From positions 1,330,310 through 1,394,309 of the forward strand of contig CM035353.1 in the NCBI GenBank assembly GCA_020137815.1: a stretch of 64,000 nucleotides of DNA. Direction: 5' to 3'. Numbering within the stretch: position 1 is the stretch's first letter; each line of letters starts with the position of its first letter. The notes beneath the pieces were generated by a model that worked only from the letters and a program-made list of their open reading frames with translations, did no database searches and had not been told where the DNA came from. Below are positions 1 through 12,720 of the stretch, in pieces. This stretch comes from Hormiphora californensis (taxonomy: Eukaryota > Ctenophora > Tentaculata > Cydippida > Pleurobrachiidae). Both the position numbers and the translations under genes were made by a program.

Positions 1-753
1 CTTTGCCCCTCCCTCGGTCCCCCACTTGTTGTAACATCTCAAACCTAAGGTGCTTACTTTGGTTTTTCTCGCCTCCGTGCCTCTGGTTTCACCCCCGCGT
101 GGCTGACTAACTGTGGTTATAATGTTCTGAGACCTGCGATGTGGCATTGATTCGGTGTGGTTTGTCTGATTGGGTAAATTGTTATGAAAGACATCTGTCA
201 CTCCCAGATTGTTTTTGTTTTGTCCCTAATTATGGGCACTTATTGTATAATATCAGCTCTCTAATTCTCACTCCCTCCTTTCCACTTTAATTCTCCCTCC
301 CTTCTCTCACTCTCTAATTCTCCCTCCCTTCTCTCACTCTCCCTCCCCATGCTTGTGGAACAGGTGTGGTCCCAGGTGGGAGTAACATTGAAATGAGATA
401 CGGATCTCGATCTCACAGGGCAGCTGATGCGAGGGCCCTCCTCTCTGCCGTTCTATTCTGAGATAGTTCTAGTCTTTGTAGTTGGCCCCGCTCTATCTAG
501 TAGAAATAGAAATAGAAAACAAAAACAGAAATTGAAGCCGAAATAACCGACTGTAGCCTTCTGTGTCCAAATAAGAAGAGACCCAAAAAACAAAGATCGT
601 ACATGTGACCACCGGGCAAGCATCGTACACACATCGCGAAACCCAGGGATTTGCGAGCATGCACGTAACCGGCCCCCTGTAGGGTGGTCATATGTACGGT
701 CAAGACCCACACACACGCCCTCAAACGGAAGTTCATAGTTCTATATTGAGTGA
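1..753. other. Non-coding flank, no gene recognised
   Basis: I see no supported gene, RNA or mobile element here. The stretch contains CT-rich runs (about 261-345). Short open frames on the minus strand have no recognisable content. It lies beyond the 3' end of the LINE that begins at 754. Confidence 0.5.
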
Positions 754-2995
754 TTAATCTGATACCCATGAATCTCTCAGAAGTTTGCAGTTCTTGAGGA
801 ATCGGTTAACGTGGCTGCAGTGGTGTTTAGAGAATACTGTGGAGAAGTCCTTTTCTGCGATGGCGGATCTTAGTGATTCAGGGAGGGTGTCTCGGATGTG
901 GGAGTATGCCGGACATGTAGTGATGACATGTTCCTCGTTTTCAAGTATTGTTTCAGGGAACGGGAGGTGGTCAAGTAGCCGTCGGTTCAGGTCATCACAG
1001 CAAAATCTACAGAATTTAGGCTGGTTAGATTGTGAGTATCTCGAGGTCTCGATTCTGAGATCGTGGGCACTGACTCGGATTTTGCTAACCTCCTTTCTGT
1101 CGGCTCTTTTTATGTTCAGATAATCCTCGAAGCCGTAGCCTGATTTAACCGAATTGTAGAAGCGCATTTTTGACTGGTTTCGGCGATGTGATTCCCAGTG
1201 GGTAACCATCTGATGTTCCATGGTTTGCCTTACAGGGTCCGTATCACTATGGAGTTTGTTCCAGAAGGTGTACCAGTCTAGCTGCAAGGTTTTCTGCTCC
1301 TTCGCTGCGAGTCCTAGGAGTGAGTCGTCCTCGCCACACTTAGACATGACCCTGGCGAAGTAATGGAGGCATTGGTTCAGAACAGTGATGGAAATTGGTG
1401 CTCTCCCAGTCTCACCATAGCAAGCGGTATTTGTGCTTTTTTTATGCACCCCAAGTACCCATTTGATGAATTTGAGTTGCACTTTTTCGAAAGGGTCCGC
1501 GGTTATCCGCTTCATGTATGTTTCACCGTTAGTTGACTGACAGTGGAGAACCTTTGCAGATTCTGAGTACGGAAGCCATATTGGACAACCGTATGTGATG
1601 ATGGGGGTTATCAGAGGCGTCGAAGAGCTTAAAGGCTGCCCAAGCGGAGAGGGCGTCACCGTTCACCGTTTTCCTCAGAAGAAATACTGCTTTACTCCCT
1701 TTGGTGGAGAGGTTAGTAATTGCCGCCTTCATACTTCCGCTGGCAGAGAATACAATTCCCAGATAGGTGTACTCTTTTACCGAATCAAGTGATTTGCCGA
1801 GTAGCTGGAAGCCATGGCTATCTTTCAGAACTCTGCCGGAGGGATTGAAGACTAGGATCTTAGTCTTTTCTGTATTTATCTCTAGCTCCCAGGTGGTAGC
1901 GTAATCTCCCAAGATAGCAAGGAGGCTGTCCATCGAGCCGCTATCGAGTGCTAGCAACACAATAGTCATCGGCCCACAATAGGTGGTTGACATCACAGCC
2001 TCCTAGTACTGGAAATAGTCCTTTCGAGCTATTTAAGAGTTGGGACATTTCGTCAAGGAACATCTTGAAAAACTCAGGGCTAAGGGGGTGTCCTTGTTCG
2101 GTTCCGATCCTTACAAGGAATGACTGGGATATCATACCGCTCAGTTTTATTGATGTTCTGGAGTTGCAGTACATGTCCGAGATACTGGCGAAGAACCCAC
2201 CACATATACCCATATGATCTAGCTTCTTGAGTAAGGCGATCCTACAGACCGAGTCAAAGGCTTTACGGTAGTCGACGAAGCAAGCAAAAACTCGCTGTTT
2301 CTTCTTCTTCAAGTATTTCTCCAGGATCGTTTTCAGTACCAGTGTATGATCATTTGTTTGTCCACCTTTCGCGAATCCCTGTTGGTTTGGGGTATCGGGA
2401 CATACTTTAGCCCGGAACAAAGTAAGCCTGTTCAGGAGAATACTGCTATAAAGCTTTCCAATGCAGCTTCCCAGGGTTATCGCCCGGTAATTGTCAGGGT
2501 TAGCTGTTGATCCCTTTTTGTGAATTACTGTTGTCAGGGACGTGTTCCACGGGTAGCACCCGATAGTGAGGCATCCGTTAAACAGTTTAAGTAACAACTG
2601 TTTAAGATCAAAAGATGAGGATCGTAGCATTTCATTGGCTACTTGATCTAGGGATGGACTTTTCCCGTTCTTGAGGTCTTTGATAGTGTCAGATAGCTCA
2701 TCCATGGAGATTGGATGAGAGAGCTCGTCGGCGATTGACTTTTCCGGGATGTACGGTGCTGTCTCCGGCGTGGGGTGTTCGTCTGGTGACTTGTCACATT
2801 TGGAGTCGTACAGACCCTTGAAGAAAGTGTAGAAGATGTGGAGGTCCTCAACGTCAAAGTTTATCACGTTGGTTGATTCTGCTTTGAGCCTCTTTAACCC
2901 AGACCAGTTGAGCTGGTGGGTATCAAGGTGACTAATCTTCTTATTCAGCCGCCAGAGGTACCCGTTTTTCTTCCTTCGGGTGAGGTTACGGTTGG
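754..2995 (-). mobile_element. Decayed non-LTR retrotransposon (LINE), 5'-truncated, reverse transcriptase in three frames
   Basis: Minus-strand open segments at 1941-2995, 1529-1996 and 754-1659 form one LINE ORF2 broken by two frameshifts. The first segment has the reverse transcriptase core: a NYRAITLGSCIGKLYSSIL block, a CFVDYRKAFDSV block (catalytic Asp), GTEQGHPLSP, and LLWADD in place of the usual (Y/F)ADD. The frame changes just after WADD (about 1950-1990) and again near 1610. The last segment ends in a CxxC...H...C cluster (CRFCC, EEHVITTC), typical of the C-terminal zinc knuckle of LINE ORF2. No endonuclease domain precedes the RT and the open frame starts abruptly near 2995, as expected for 5' truncation. 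The clade is not assigned. The element is a fossil and cannot encode an intact protein. Confidence 0.85.
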
Positions 2996-3312
2996 ACTAG
3001 TTGGACCTGGGTGGTGGTGGCCCTTCATGTTGTAGTAGCTAGGTCATCAGTCATCTAGCTAGATCTAAAGTGAGTGAGATCTGTATGAAGTCATGTGCCA
3101 TCTATAGATATCTGCCGTTCCTTCTCGTGTATCAGTTCGAGTGCGGGGGAGAGAGAGAGAAGGGCGGGGGGCAACTTGCTCACCACATCTCTACACAGCA
3201 TGTGAATCTCTTTGTATCGTGGGGCGGGCTGAACAGTTGTTGTGAATCTAGTGATGTTGTTTCCTTTTTAAGAGGGGGAGCGTGGTGAAATTAAGATCAG
3301 CACATGTCTCTT

Positions 3313-3365
<53 letters not shown>

Positions 3366-3749
3366 TGCTTGTCAGTTATAGCTCTATCAACCACACAGCT
3401 GAGTTTCTTTATCTGAGCTCGAGCCCTTTTGTGTTTCAGTTTGAGATCGCGACTGTATATCTAACAACTAACAAGCTAATGTTTTAAACTTATTATTTTT
3501 TAAAAAGGTTTCAACTTTTAAAACTAGTATTTGCACACGTGAGCTACTGCTCGTGTATCACTGTACCAGCTTGTATAAACTCTTTGATCTCCTGCCTACA
3601 CTATTATACCAATTCATAACAGGACAGTTTTCCCGTCAATAGTGTGTTAAACATGTCCTCTGCTATGCCCTTTTGTTGCTACATATGTCTGACTATATTA
3701 TTAACCTCTCTGATATCCAATTTAGATCAAGTTCCAAGAGTGTTAGAAC
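2996..3749. other. Non-coding stretch with a (CT)n microsatellite
   Basis: No gene is seen. A CT microsatellite with a few interruptions occupies about 3309-3366. The rest is AT-rich single-copy-looking sequence that may hold the 5' UTR or promoter of the exon starting near 3750. Confidence 0.4.
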
Positions 3750-4871
3750 ATGTCATGTGATCTCCTCACGGGATCACATATCCACCACCACCACCACGGA
3801 ACACCACCTAACGCCCAGCGGGTTGATCAGCCCTCCTACCCTCGGATCATCTACCACAACGACCAATGGACAACCCACCCTGCATCATCATCAGAAGGGA
3901 TTCTTCTCTGGAACTCTTCCCCTAATCCCACGCGATCCCACAGATCCTGGGTAGAGACATCACCTTGGCAGGAAACCCGGTCCTTTAATCAGTCCTGGCT
4001 CACCTGGAACCAGGGCGAGGAGGAGGATAATTGGAGCAACAGGACCTTCCCCAGCAGTGCTACCACCCATTGGGAGGTAGATGAGGAGACAGTACCATCA
4101 ATACCGAGTTCAGTGGTTAGGAGACATAGCACCGTCAGCCATGCCACCACACCAGACGGTCCAATACCAAGGAAACGACAGAAGGTGCAGAAGAAATCCA
4201 ACTCTTTCCGTCGGAAGTCCCTCCTATTTTTTAAGATGCTCGGTTCGGAGAGGGCCCTGGAGGATATAGGGAGGGATGACCGAGTCCAATGTACCAGGAT
4301 CACATCCCCCGAGCAGGGGGATGATGGGATCATATGTCATGATGTCACAACCAGGACTGTGTCAGATATCTCAACCAATGAAGGGGTGGTGTTGAGAAGG
4401 AGCAGCAAGACAGTCAGGCGGAACCACCGTGATCATGCGGGATCCCTTCTCATTGACCCAGATCAACTGGGGGGTGAGAGAGAGGTGTTGAGGGGGGTCT
4501 CAAAACGGCCCATGAGCTGTTACGTTAAATCTCCAAAAGATCAGACCACCATCCCAGCTGCTGCTACTTCCTCTGGACTGCAGAAGAAGTTCAGGAGGCT
4601 GAGTGCACACGTTAAAAACTTTAGTTTAGAGAGGATTATAAACTCCCGGAAAACAACAACAATATCTGATAAGGTGGATCAGGGACGGTGCCAGAGGGAC
4701 TCCGGGGTCTCCATGGCGTCCTCCTCAGACGGACCCGACCAGGACGCAGTAGGACCACCTCCTGGGTCGGGGTTACAGAGGAAGAGTCTACCGGCTGATT
4801 TCAGATTTGCGGAGCAGCAATGTCGTGTCAAGTGCCGTAGTCCGGACCGACACAACCATCATCATCATCAG
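3750..4871 (+). CDS. Candidate first large exon: disordered, Ser/Arg-rich protein
   Basis: An open frame from ATG 3750 runs to a CAG|GTATGG donor after 4871 (374 codons, phase 0). I do not recognise the protein. It is polar and low-complexity, with a His run near the start (after SHI), a second His cluster just before the donor, basic patches such as RKRQKVQKKSNSFRRK and many RRxS/RxxS sites, like the disordered N-terminal part of a large signalling protein. The frame stays open past the donor only because it runs into a (TTTG)n repeat. The next downstream exon (6789) needs a phase-2 upstream partner, so this exon cannot join it directly. A missing exon, possibly in the assembly gap at 5550-5649, or a different gene would explain this. 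Membership in the RhoGEF gene at 29.7-33.9 kb is inference. Confidence 0.5.
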
Positions 4872-4892
4872 GTATGGATAATATCCACTGTG

Positions 4893-5030
4893 GTTTGTGT
4901 TTGTTTGTTTGTTTGTTTGTTTGTTTGTTTGTTTGTTTGTTTGTTTGTTTGTTTGTTTGTTTGTTTGTTTGTTTGTTTGTTTGTTTGCTTATTTGTTTGT
5001 TTGTTTGTTTGTTTGTTTGTTTGTTTGTCT
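4893..5030. repeat. (TTTG)n tetranucleotide microsatellite
   Basis: About 33 nearly perfect GTTT/TTTG units begin about 20 bases after the putative splice donor at 4871/4872. One unit near 4987 is altered (TTTGCTTATTTG). The poly-Cys/Val and Lys/Gln/Thr open frames across it are artefacts of the repeat. Confidence 0.95.
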
Positions 5031-5549
5031 GGGGGATTGTGTGGTAGATTAGGGTAATTAAAAGGGGCAACTTGGGGGTGGTGATCTGCAGCCCTATAAC
5101 ATATTTGTATTTTGTAAATTACAGCATGCATATAATATGTTGAATAATTTAAGAGCTAAAATATGCGCCATCGTAAGAAATGTATGTGATTTGAATTTTT
5201 AGGGAAGACCGTTCTTCGCACCAAATTTGGACAATATACTTGATAAATAATCGGACGTCAAGATGAGACAGATAGAAAGAATTGCTTGGTGGCCGTCAGA
5301 TTTTGATTTTCATTTTTTAATGGACGTTCGCTTCCATGTATTCAACAGCTTTATCATTGTGTGTGTACGTGTGTACGTGTGTACGTGTGTGTGTGTGTGT
5401 GTGTGGTGTTGTGGTTTTGTGTGTACCTTTATTTTACCAGCTATGATAGCTCGAGCTATACCTGGCCTATTTAATCCCACTTAATCACCATTTGAATCCC
5501 GTTTAACCCCCCTACTGTGTCTCTCTCTCGTTCTCTCTCTCTCTCTCTC

Positions 5550-5649
5550 NNNNNNNNNNNNNNNNNNNNNNNNNNNNNNNNNNNNNNNNNNNNNNNNNNN
5601 NNNNNNNNNNNNNNNNNNNNNNNNNNNNNNNNNNNNNNNNNNNNNNNNN
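5550..5649. other. Assembly gap (100 N)
   Basis: Exactly 100 N, the conventional placeholder for a gap of unknown size, sits between CT-rich microsatellite sequence on both sides (5518-5549 and 5650-5860). The true length is unknown and an exon could be hidden here. Confidence 0.98.
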
Positions 5650-6137
5650 TCTATCTCTGAGCTCTCTCGATATATAGATATAGCTGCATCTAGAGCGATA
5701 GGAGATCGGTAGGATAGAGCGGTCTCGATCTCACGCTCTCACTCTCACTCTTCTCTTCTATCTCTCTCTCGCTCTTCCCTTCTCTTCTCTCTCTCTCTAT
5801 CTCTCTCTCTCTCTATCTTCTCTCTCTCGGCTCTCTCTCTACCTCTATATCCCTCTCTCTATCAGTATCATTGTAACACACGCGGCTCATCACCAGCAGG
5901 TTCGCCTGTATGCATGGAGGAACAAAATATTTGTCTTTCTTCCCTGTTATAACAAACTGCACCAGGGATTATGTCAATATATATTCCCTCTATTAATTTC
6001 TTTTAGTTGAACACATCATCTTTTAATTTATTTCTCCCTCTATCCTTCTCTTGCATCTCTGCAGTAATACGTACACGTGTCTTTTTCACGTGGGAGCTCT
6101 TGACAGTTTGTGTCGCGATTTTTTTAGCAAGAAAGAT

Positions 6138-6183
<46 letters not shown>

Positions 6184-6194
6184 GAGAGAGAAGG

Positions 6195-6246
<52 letters not shown>

Positions 6247-6469
6247 GGAGAGAGAGAGATAGGGAAGAGCATCGATGAAGGACATTGTAGAGAAAAAAAA
6301 AGGTTAAGTTGTCAAGGTTTAATAGGTCAACCAAAAAGCAAATGGCGCGTTTTTCTTTCCTCTCTTGTGTGTCATTGCCTTGATTTGACAGGCAGGGTCC
6401 ATTATATTATAGTCACACACGCAAAAGGAAAGGAAGAGAGAAGGAGAGAGATAGAGAGATAGAGAGAGG

Positions 6470-6533
<64 letters not shown>

Positions 6534-6788
6534 AGAGTTGCCTTATTAGTTATTATAGCTGTCAAGCGAATATTAGTATTATCGTTCCTCGAATTATATG
6601 CCTTCCTATAACTTGCTTATAATACAAGCGCCATCTTTATTCAGTGAGTCCTAGTTCCTATAAGAGTTTTACTAACTTGTTTTCCAATTATAAGATATAT
6701 TTCTTACTTTTTTATTAAATAGATCGATCCAGATTGTTGATTTTTACTAAGTTGCGTACTTCCAATTATAAGATAGATCAATATCCAG
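5650..6788. repeat. Intronic stretch dominated by (CT)n and (GA)n microsatellites
   Basis: CT-rich degenerate repeats occupy about 5650-5870, and GA dinucleotide tracts occupy about 6139-6265 and 6425-6530. The rest is AT-rich with no supported exon. Open frames of Arg-Glu or Ser-Leu repeats are translations of the dinucleotides. Confidence 0.85.
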
Positions 6789-7068
6789 ATCATATATGTT
6801 GACACCGTCCTTTATCCGCAACATCTACAAACGGCGAGATACGGGCCGGTCTGCCCGCCCCAAACGATTTGTCGATGAGATCAAGGAGTTATCAGTGGAA
6901 CTTGGGATTGAGGGGACCACCCCTGAATTCAGGATGAAGTCTGCCGATGACCTCCGTTCTACTGGGGTCTGTCTCATGATGGGATCACCCAGCTCCCACA
7001 AGAGAAGTTTCTCCACCAGTTACGGGTCTAGTGGAGCTTTCCGGTCTTCTCATCACAAACCCACTCTG
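6789..7068 (+). CDS. Candidate internal exon of a Ser/Arg-rich protein
   Basis: The exon is bounded by an ATATCCAG acceptor (ends 6788) and a CTG|GTGAG donor (7069). It is open for 93 codons in one frame, enters at phase 2 and leaves at phase 0. The peptide includes a VDEIKELSVELGIEG helix-like segment and a Ser-rich tail. Codon texture and splice signals look real. Its phase-0 end fits the next exon at 10313. The first in-frame ATG is at 6796, so it could also be a start exon. The protein is not recognised. Confidence 0.5.
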
Positions 7069-7729
<661 letters not shown>

Positions 7730-7828
7730 ACCGACCGAAACAAGTAAACAACCAATCAGAACTCGTTATTTAGGTCACGTGACTGGTTATCAGCCAATCA
7801 GGGAATAGTATTTCCTGTTTCAGTTAGT
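7730..7828 (+). mobile_element. hAT-type MITE, diverged copy
   Basis: This is one of at least eight copies of a roughly 109-bp element in the window. It shares the core GGTCACGTGACTGGTTATCA and the CCAATCAGAACTCGTTATTTA segment. The left end keeps ACCGACCGAAA; the right end is diverged (CTGTTTCAGTTAG instead of CTGATTCGGTCGG). No target-site duplication is visible at this copy. Confidence 0.75.
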
Positions 7829-7914
7829 CATATACTCACGTCTCACACTGTCCGCTCAGTAAGGGTCCGCGGCATTATACTTAGTATCTCTACACACAGA
7901 GTCCAGCTACAACA

Positions 7915-8950
7915 TCACTGCACTGGCAAGTGCCCCGGGGCCCATCCACCCCCCCCCCCCTCCAAGAAAGCAAGAAAGATGCGAGGGGCCGTTCGGCCCC
8001 GAAGCTAGAGAGAGAGAAAGAAATAGAGAGAAAGAAAGAATGACGAATGTGTGTGAAGTAGGGGGCGCGAAGCCTCTAAAGTGCACACTCCCTTCACTCC
8101 CCCAGTGCAGTACCATACGAACGCGATGAGACCGGATTTCGGGATCAAATTACACAAGCATGCAGTTGAGCTAGAGTTTTGAAACTTGGTATCCAGCTTT
8201 CCTTTTACTATCACTTCTGGCATCCAAAGTTACAGACTGATAGGAGCTAAGATGCCGAAACGGTAGGGGTGTCAAATCCGGGTATAAAAGTGTCGTCTAT
8301 AGATCTATATATATATACACGACCCAAATCCCGGGAGCTTAGCTCTTGAAAACGGTTTAAAGCTACAAAGTTGAAATTTTGTGGAGTCATAGTCCTCGAT
8401 AGGGTGCGTGTAATAGGATATTTTTCGTTTCATACAACCTTAATTAAGACCTAATTATGCCCTAATTAAATATGCATTTCCCACCTATCTCCGGACTGGG
8501 TGGTCGGAGAGACTTCTTTTATGGCTCATCCGAACCGGAAACGTCGATTTATGGGGGGTCGTTCCCCGAACAAAAGTCGTATCTCGCACCCTTCTGGATT
8601 TATTCACATATTTATGATTTAATACAATCATTCGCTGAATGGCTGATACTAGAAACTTTGAATTGGTGTTTGACGTAAAAAGATCGAAGTATGTGCAGCA
8701 GATTTACCAAAAAAAGAGAAACATCATACCAAAAAGAAGAGAAACTAGTACCAAAAACCAATCAAATTGGTTTGGATGACCCGGGGCCCAAAGGCGTCGG
8801 GATGCAAAATGTTGGTAGGATAAAACATTACTTTTGTAGGAAAATCTAAAAATGCGTCAAGAAAAACACTATTGTAGCTGGTGAAGGTCGCATTCCGACG
8901 CCTTTGGGCCCCGGGTCATCCAAACCAATTTGATTGGTTTTTGGTACTAG
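7915..8950 (+). mobile_element. Helitron-like non-autonomous element, copy 1
   Basis: It is nearly identical to 9009-10043. Both copies start with TCACTGCACTGGC after an A, and end in GGTACTAG before a T. TC...CTRR ends and insertion between A and T without duplication are the Helitron signature. A short hairpin (AAACCAA/TTGGTTT with a 5-base loop) lies about 8 bases before the terminal CTAG. The last 206 bases (about 8745-8950) are a long imperfect palindrome, which is unusual for Helitrons. No Rep/helicase coding is present, so it would be non-autonomous. The alternative is a MITE of another class that happens to have these ends. Confidence 0.6.
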
Positions 8951-9008
8951 TTGCATATAATACGATCTGAAATACAATGAGCGAAATCATGCGTTACATT
9001 AATGAGTA

Positions 9009-10043
9009 TCACTGCACTGGCAAGTGCCCCGGGGCCCATCCACCCCCCCCCCCTCCAAGAAAGCAAGAAAGATGCGAGGGGCCGTTCGGCCCCGAAGCTA
9101 GAGAGAGAGAAAGAAATAGAGAGAAAGAAAGAATGACGAATGTGTGTGAAGTAGGGGGCGCGAAGCCTCTAAAGTGCACACTCCCTTCACTCCCCCAGTG
9201 CAGTACCATACGAACGCGATGAGACCGGATTTCGGGATCAAATTACACAAGCATGCAGTTGAGCTAGAGTTTTGAAACTTGGTATCCAGCTTTCCTTTTA
9301 CTATCACTTCTGGCATCCAAAGTTACAGACTGATAGGAGCTAAGATGCCGAAACGGTAGGGGTGTCAAATCCGGGTATAAAAGTGTCGTCTATAGATCTA
9401 TATATATATACACGACCCAAATCCCGGGAGCTTAGCTCTTGAAAACGGTTAAAGCTACAAAGTTGAAATTTTGTGGAGTCATAGTCCTCGATAGGGTGCG
9501 TGTAATAGGATATTTTTCGTTTCATACAACCTTAATTAAGACCTAATTATGCCCTAATTAAATATGCATTTCCCACCTATCTCCGGACTGGGTGGTCGGA
9601 GAGACTTCTTTTATGGCTCATCCGAACCGGAAACGTCGATTTATGGGGGGTCGTTCCCCGAACAAAAAGTCGTATCTCGCACCCTTCTGGATTTATTCAC
9701 ATATTTATGATTTAATACAATCATTCGCTGAATGGCTGATACTAGAAACTTTGAATTGGTGTTTGACGTAAAAAGATCGAAGTATGTGCAGCAGATTTAC
9801 CAAAAAAAGAGAAACATCATACCAAAAAGAAGAGAAACTAGTACCAAAAACCAATCAAATTGGTTTGGATGACCCGGGGCCCAAAGGCGTCGGGATGCAA
9901 AATTTTGGTAGGATAAAACATTACTTTTGTAGGAAAATCTAAAAATGCGTCAAGAAAAACACTATTGTAGCTGGTGAAGGTCGCATTCCGACGCCTTTGG
10001 GCCCCGGGTCATCCAAACCAATTTGATTGGTTTTTGGTACTAG
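9009..10043 (+). mobile_element. Helitron-like non-autonomous element, copy 2
   Basis: Second copy of the 7915-8950 element in the same orientation, separated from it by 58 bases of unrelated sequence. The copies differ mainly by a few homopolymer-length changes and substitutions (for example the C run near 9043). Start (A|TC), end (CTAG|T) and the 3' subterminal hairpin are the same. The spacer is not repeated outside the copies, so they look like two insertions of one family rather than a simple tandem duplication of host DNA. Confidence 0.6.
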
Positions 10044-10312
10044 TAGAAAGATAAATTATATGTGTAATTGACTTGCGCGCTCGCTGCTTTAAATTTGGTC
10101 TAATTTGTGCAATTTTATAAAATTCTATAGAAATTCTACTGTTAGGGTTGATAATTCATTCTTCACATTTCACATTTGCTACCACTCATACCAACCACAA
10201 CCGCACACATCTAAATCAATTCTAAACAATGCATGTATAATATTAAATATACACTGCATATTGATAATTAATTAATGTGATATTCTATAATTACCCCCGG
10301 ATGTTCTCCCAG

Positions 10313-10425
10313 GCTCGGTCTCTGCACGACGAGATGAGTGAGTGTCCCAGTAATATCGCTGGAACAGGGGAACTGTCGCGGATCAAGAGGTGTAATTCCC
10401 TAGAAGATGATCAGATTGTCCGAAG
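10313..10425 (+). CDS. Candidate internal exon (SLHDEM... LEDDQIVRR)
   Basis: The acceptor is TTCTCCCAG (ends 10312) and the donor is CGAAG|GTGAGA (10426). The exon is 113 bases and open in the frame that continues exon 6789-7068 (phase 0 in, phase 2 out). It encodes a polar segment with SRIKRCNSLEDD, a likely basophilic kinase site. The exon and its partner at 15010 are split by the Penelope inverted repeat, which therefore lies in one intron. Function is not recognised. Confidence 0.6.
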
Positions 10426-10555
10426 GTGAGAAGTCACATGGTATTCTAGATATTGTGTATTGGGATGTGGCGGATGGGATTGAAATTAGGTTTAGTAGGT
10501 CTCATCCTTGATATTGAGAGTGTATGTTGTAAACAGCAAAGACAAGATGATTCAA

Positions 10556-10582
10556 CGTTTCGGATTTAATATCCTTTATCAA
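10556..10582 (-). ncRNA. Hammerhead-like motif, degenerate (minus copy)
   Basis: Mirror copy of the motif at 14730-14756, downstream of the minus Penelope coding region. On the minus strand it reads TTGATAA, a 4-bp GGAT/ATCC hairpin, then GAAA. See the plus-copy entry for limits. Confidence 0.3.
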
Positions 10583-10668
10583 GAAATTGGAAAAAAAATT
10601 GGAAAACAACAAATAAAAGAATCAAAGAAGAAATCCACATCGTGCTCCTTCAGAAAATCAGACAGTGT

Positions 10669-12603
10669 CTAGTGGATAAATCCATTGAGCTCCTCTTTCC
10701 TGTTTAACTCCGGTTTTCCTCTGGTGATTTCTTGGCTTTCTGCTAAAAAGGTGCCAAGTGTGTCTCTGGATTTCCGAATGATATCGACCTTGAAGAGGCC
10801 AAAGAAGGAGGTCCAGTCTCTTCTGCCTGTGATCCCCGTGGCCAGCTCCGGGTGGGTATTAAGACAATGCTCTCCCAGGGCAGAGGTATTAGTACCAAGT
10901 CTCACGGAGGCTTCATGCTCGCCGAGTCTGTCTTTTAGTGGACGTGACGTTGCACCTATGTATCCCTTGTCACACTCCATGTATGTTGTCCTGTATACCA
11001 CGTGTGGCCAGTCACATGGGACTTCGTGTTGATGAATAACACAATCACATTCCCTAGCAGAGTTTTTTATAAGATCTCGTTTTACAAGAGACTCTACTTT
11101 GCTACCCGAGGTTGTGGTGATTCTGATGGGCAGTGAGCATTTCTTTACGACATTCCTGATCTTCCTTAGTGCAGCCTCGTTGGTGTAGGGAACTTTTAGG
11201 AGGAAGTCCGCTTCCTTAGAATGGTTGGAAGGTCGGGGTGTAGGGATTTTGTTGAGCTCAGTAGCGATGATGTTGCTGATGGTTGTCCAGGGGTATCCAG
11301 AATCCGCCAGATTAATTCTTAACCTTTCTAGGTGGGGGTATGCTAGTTCTCTGGTCGAGCATCGGTTGAGAACACGCCTGGATTCCGTTCTCACAATGTT
11401 GAGCTTGATAGTCTGCTCACAATGTGAGTCGTAGTGAAGGTATCTCCCGCTGTGAGTAGCTTTTTGGAAGAGCTCCCACTCAAGTCCGTAATAGGTTGAA
11501 GTTGGTAATACAACTGTGCGGACTAGGATGTCGAGGAAACTCAGCTCAGTAGATCCAGTCTGCTTTCCGGGGGAGGGTTCTTCTCTCGTGAACCGTACTG
11601 ATGGCCAGATGTTGTTAAGGTTAGAGACAAATTGGTCACAGTGCTCTTTCTTTCTCCACATGCTATGACTATCATCGACGTATAAAGCCAGGGTCAGGGG
11701 TCGCTCCAAAGCTGGTGTAAGGGAGAGAGCCTTTTCGTACATGTTGTCAACGAGGATCTCAGCGTATGCACCAGAACAGTGATATCCGGTTCCTATCCCA
11801 GTGAGTTGTCGGTAGTAGCCACCGGCCGCCTCTGCATAGATGTGATCCATAACAAACCTTATCATGGTGGTAATGTGGTGTGGGGAGAAACCTAGGAGGT
11901 CGATGTCATAGCGTCGGAGGTACCGGTTGATGATCGTGAGTGCCTTGTCACAAGTTGGAAGTGTGGGATACATAGACTCAATGTCTAGGGATGCTTGGTA
12001 GGGTTGGCCATTGACTGTGTTCCTCGTGAGGCACTTGGAAATGAACTCATCGCCACTTTTTACCCTGTGTTTGAGGTGGGGTAACACTTGGGTGAGGACC
12101 TTGCTGGTGATTAGGTCGAGTATCTCTATTGCACTGCCATGGATGGGTTGAACTACCCTAACTTTGCAATCCGGGAAGGAGCCCTTATGATCTTTGGCGA
12201 GGGGGTATTAAGGAGGGGCTTTACTGTGTCTAGCTGTTAGTCGTTTCATGACATGACTGTCGACGATACCAGCATCTTTAAGGCAGGAATGTAGTAGAGT
12301 GTTAGCCTCCTTCTCGTACTTTGCTGAGGGGTCTCCTTTCGTTGACAGGCGTTCCCAGCCATTAGACAGGTGTTCTGTCATTTTGGAGTCCACAACATCG
12401 CTGTCCATCACACAGATTTTACCAGTTTTGTCAGTGGGAAGGATGGTAATTTCAGGTCGTTTGACTGTCTCCTTGTAGCTGTTCAATTCCTCTTTCCTGT
12501 GATTCTTCTTCCACTTCCAGGTTGGTGAATTGGGGCTGTACTTGATGATAGGTTGGAGTTTGTCTCGTAGGAAAGTGATGTTCTTTTCTGTGTCATCATC
12601 CAC
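10669..12603 (-). pseudogene. Penelope-like reverse transcriptase with GIY-YIG endonuclease, one nonsense codon
   Basis: Reverse-complement copy of the plus-strand gene at 12721-14655, read from 12603 down to 10669. A single T-to-A difference near 12207-12210 turns the Leu codon of KAPPLYPL into TAA and splits the frame into 131- and 472-residue parts. Otherwise the protein is almost the same; one visible change is Tyr for Cys in the GIY-YIG region (RTTYMECDKGYIG). The 472-residue part keeps the RT motifs ASLDIESMYPTLP and LALYVDDS and the GIY-YIG domain. The nonsense change and the truncated 5' end indicate a dead copy, if it is not a misassembly of the other copy. Confidence 0.85.
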
Positions 12604-12720
12604 CCGTCCATCCCCACACCTTCCCCCACTAACACTAACACTAGGAGAGGAAATGCCCCAGCATCTCTCAAGAAAGCAGCATCACAGTTTGAACATCGGG
12701 GAATCAAACCCCCAAGACGG

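Noticed and set aside
4828-5131. Lys-Gln-Thr-Asn repeat frames
   Set aside because: Antisense translation of the (TTTG)n microsatellite.
10685-11434. Plus-strand frames of 69-115 codons inside the Penelope copy, and mirror ones at 13.9-14.6 kb
   Set aside because: Antisense shadows of the reverse transcriptase gene.
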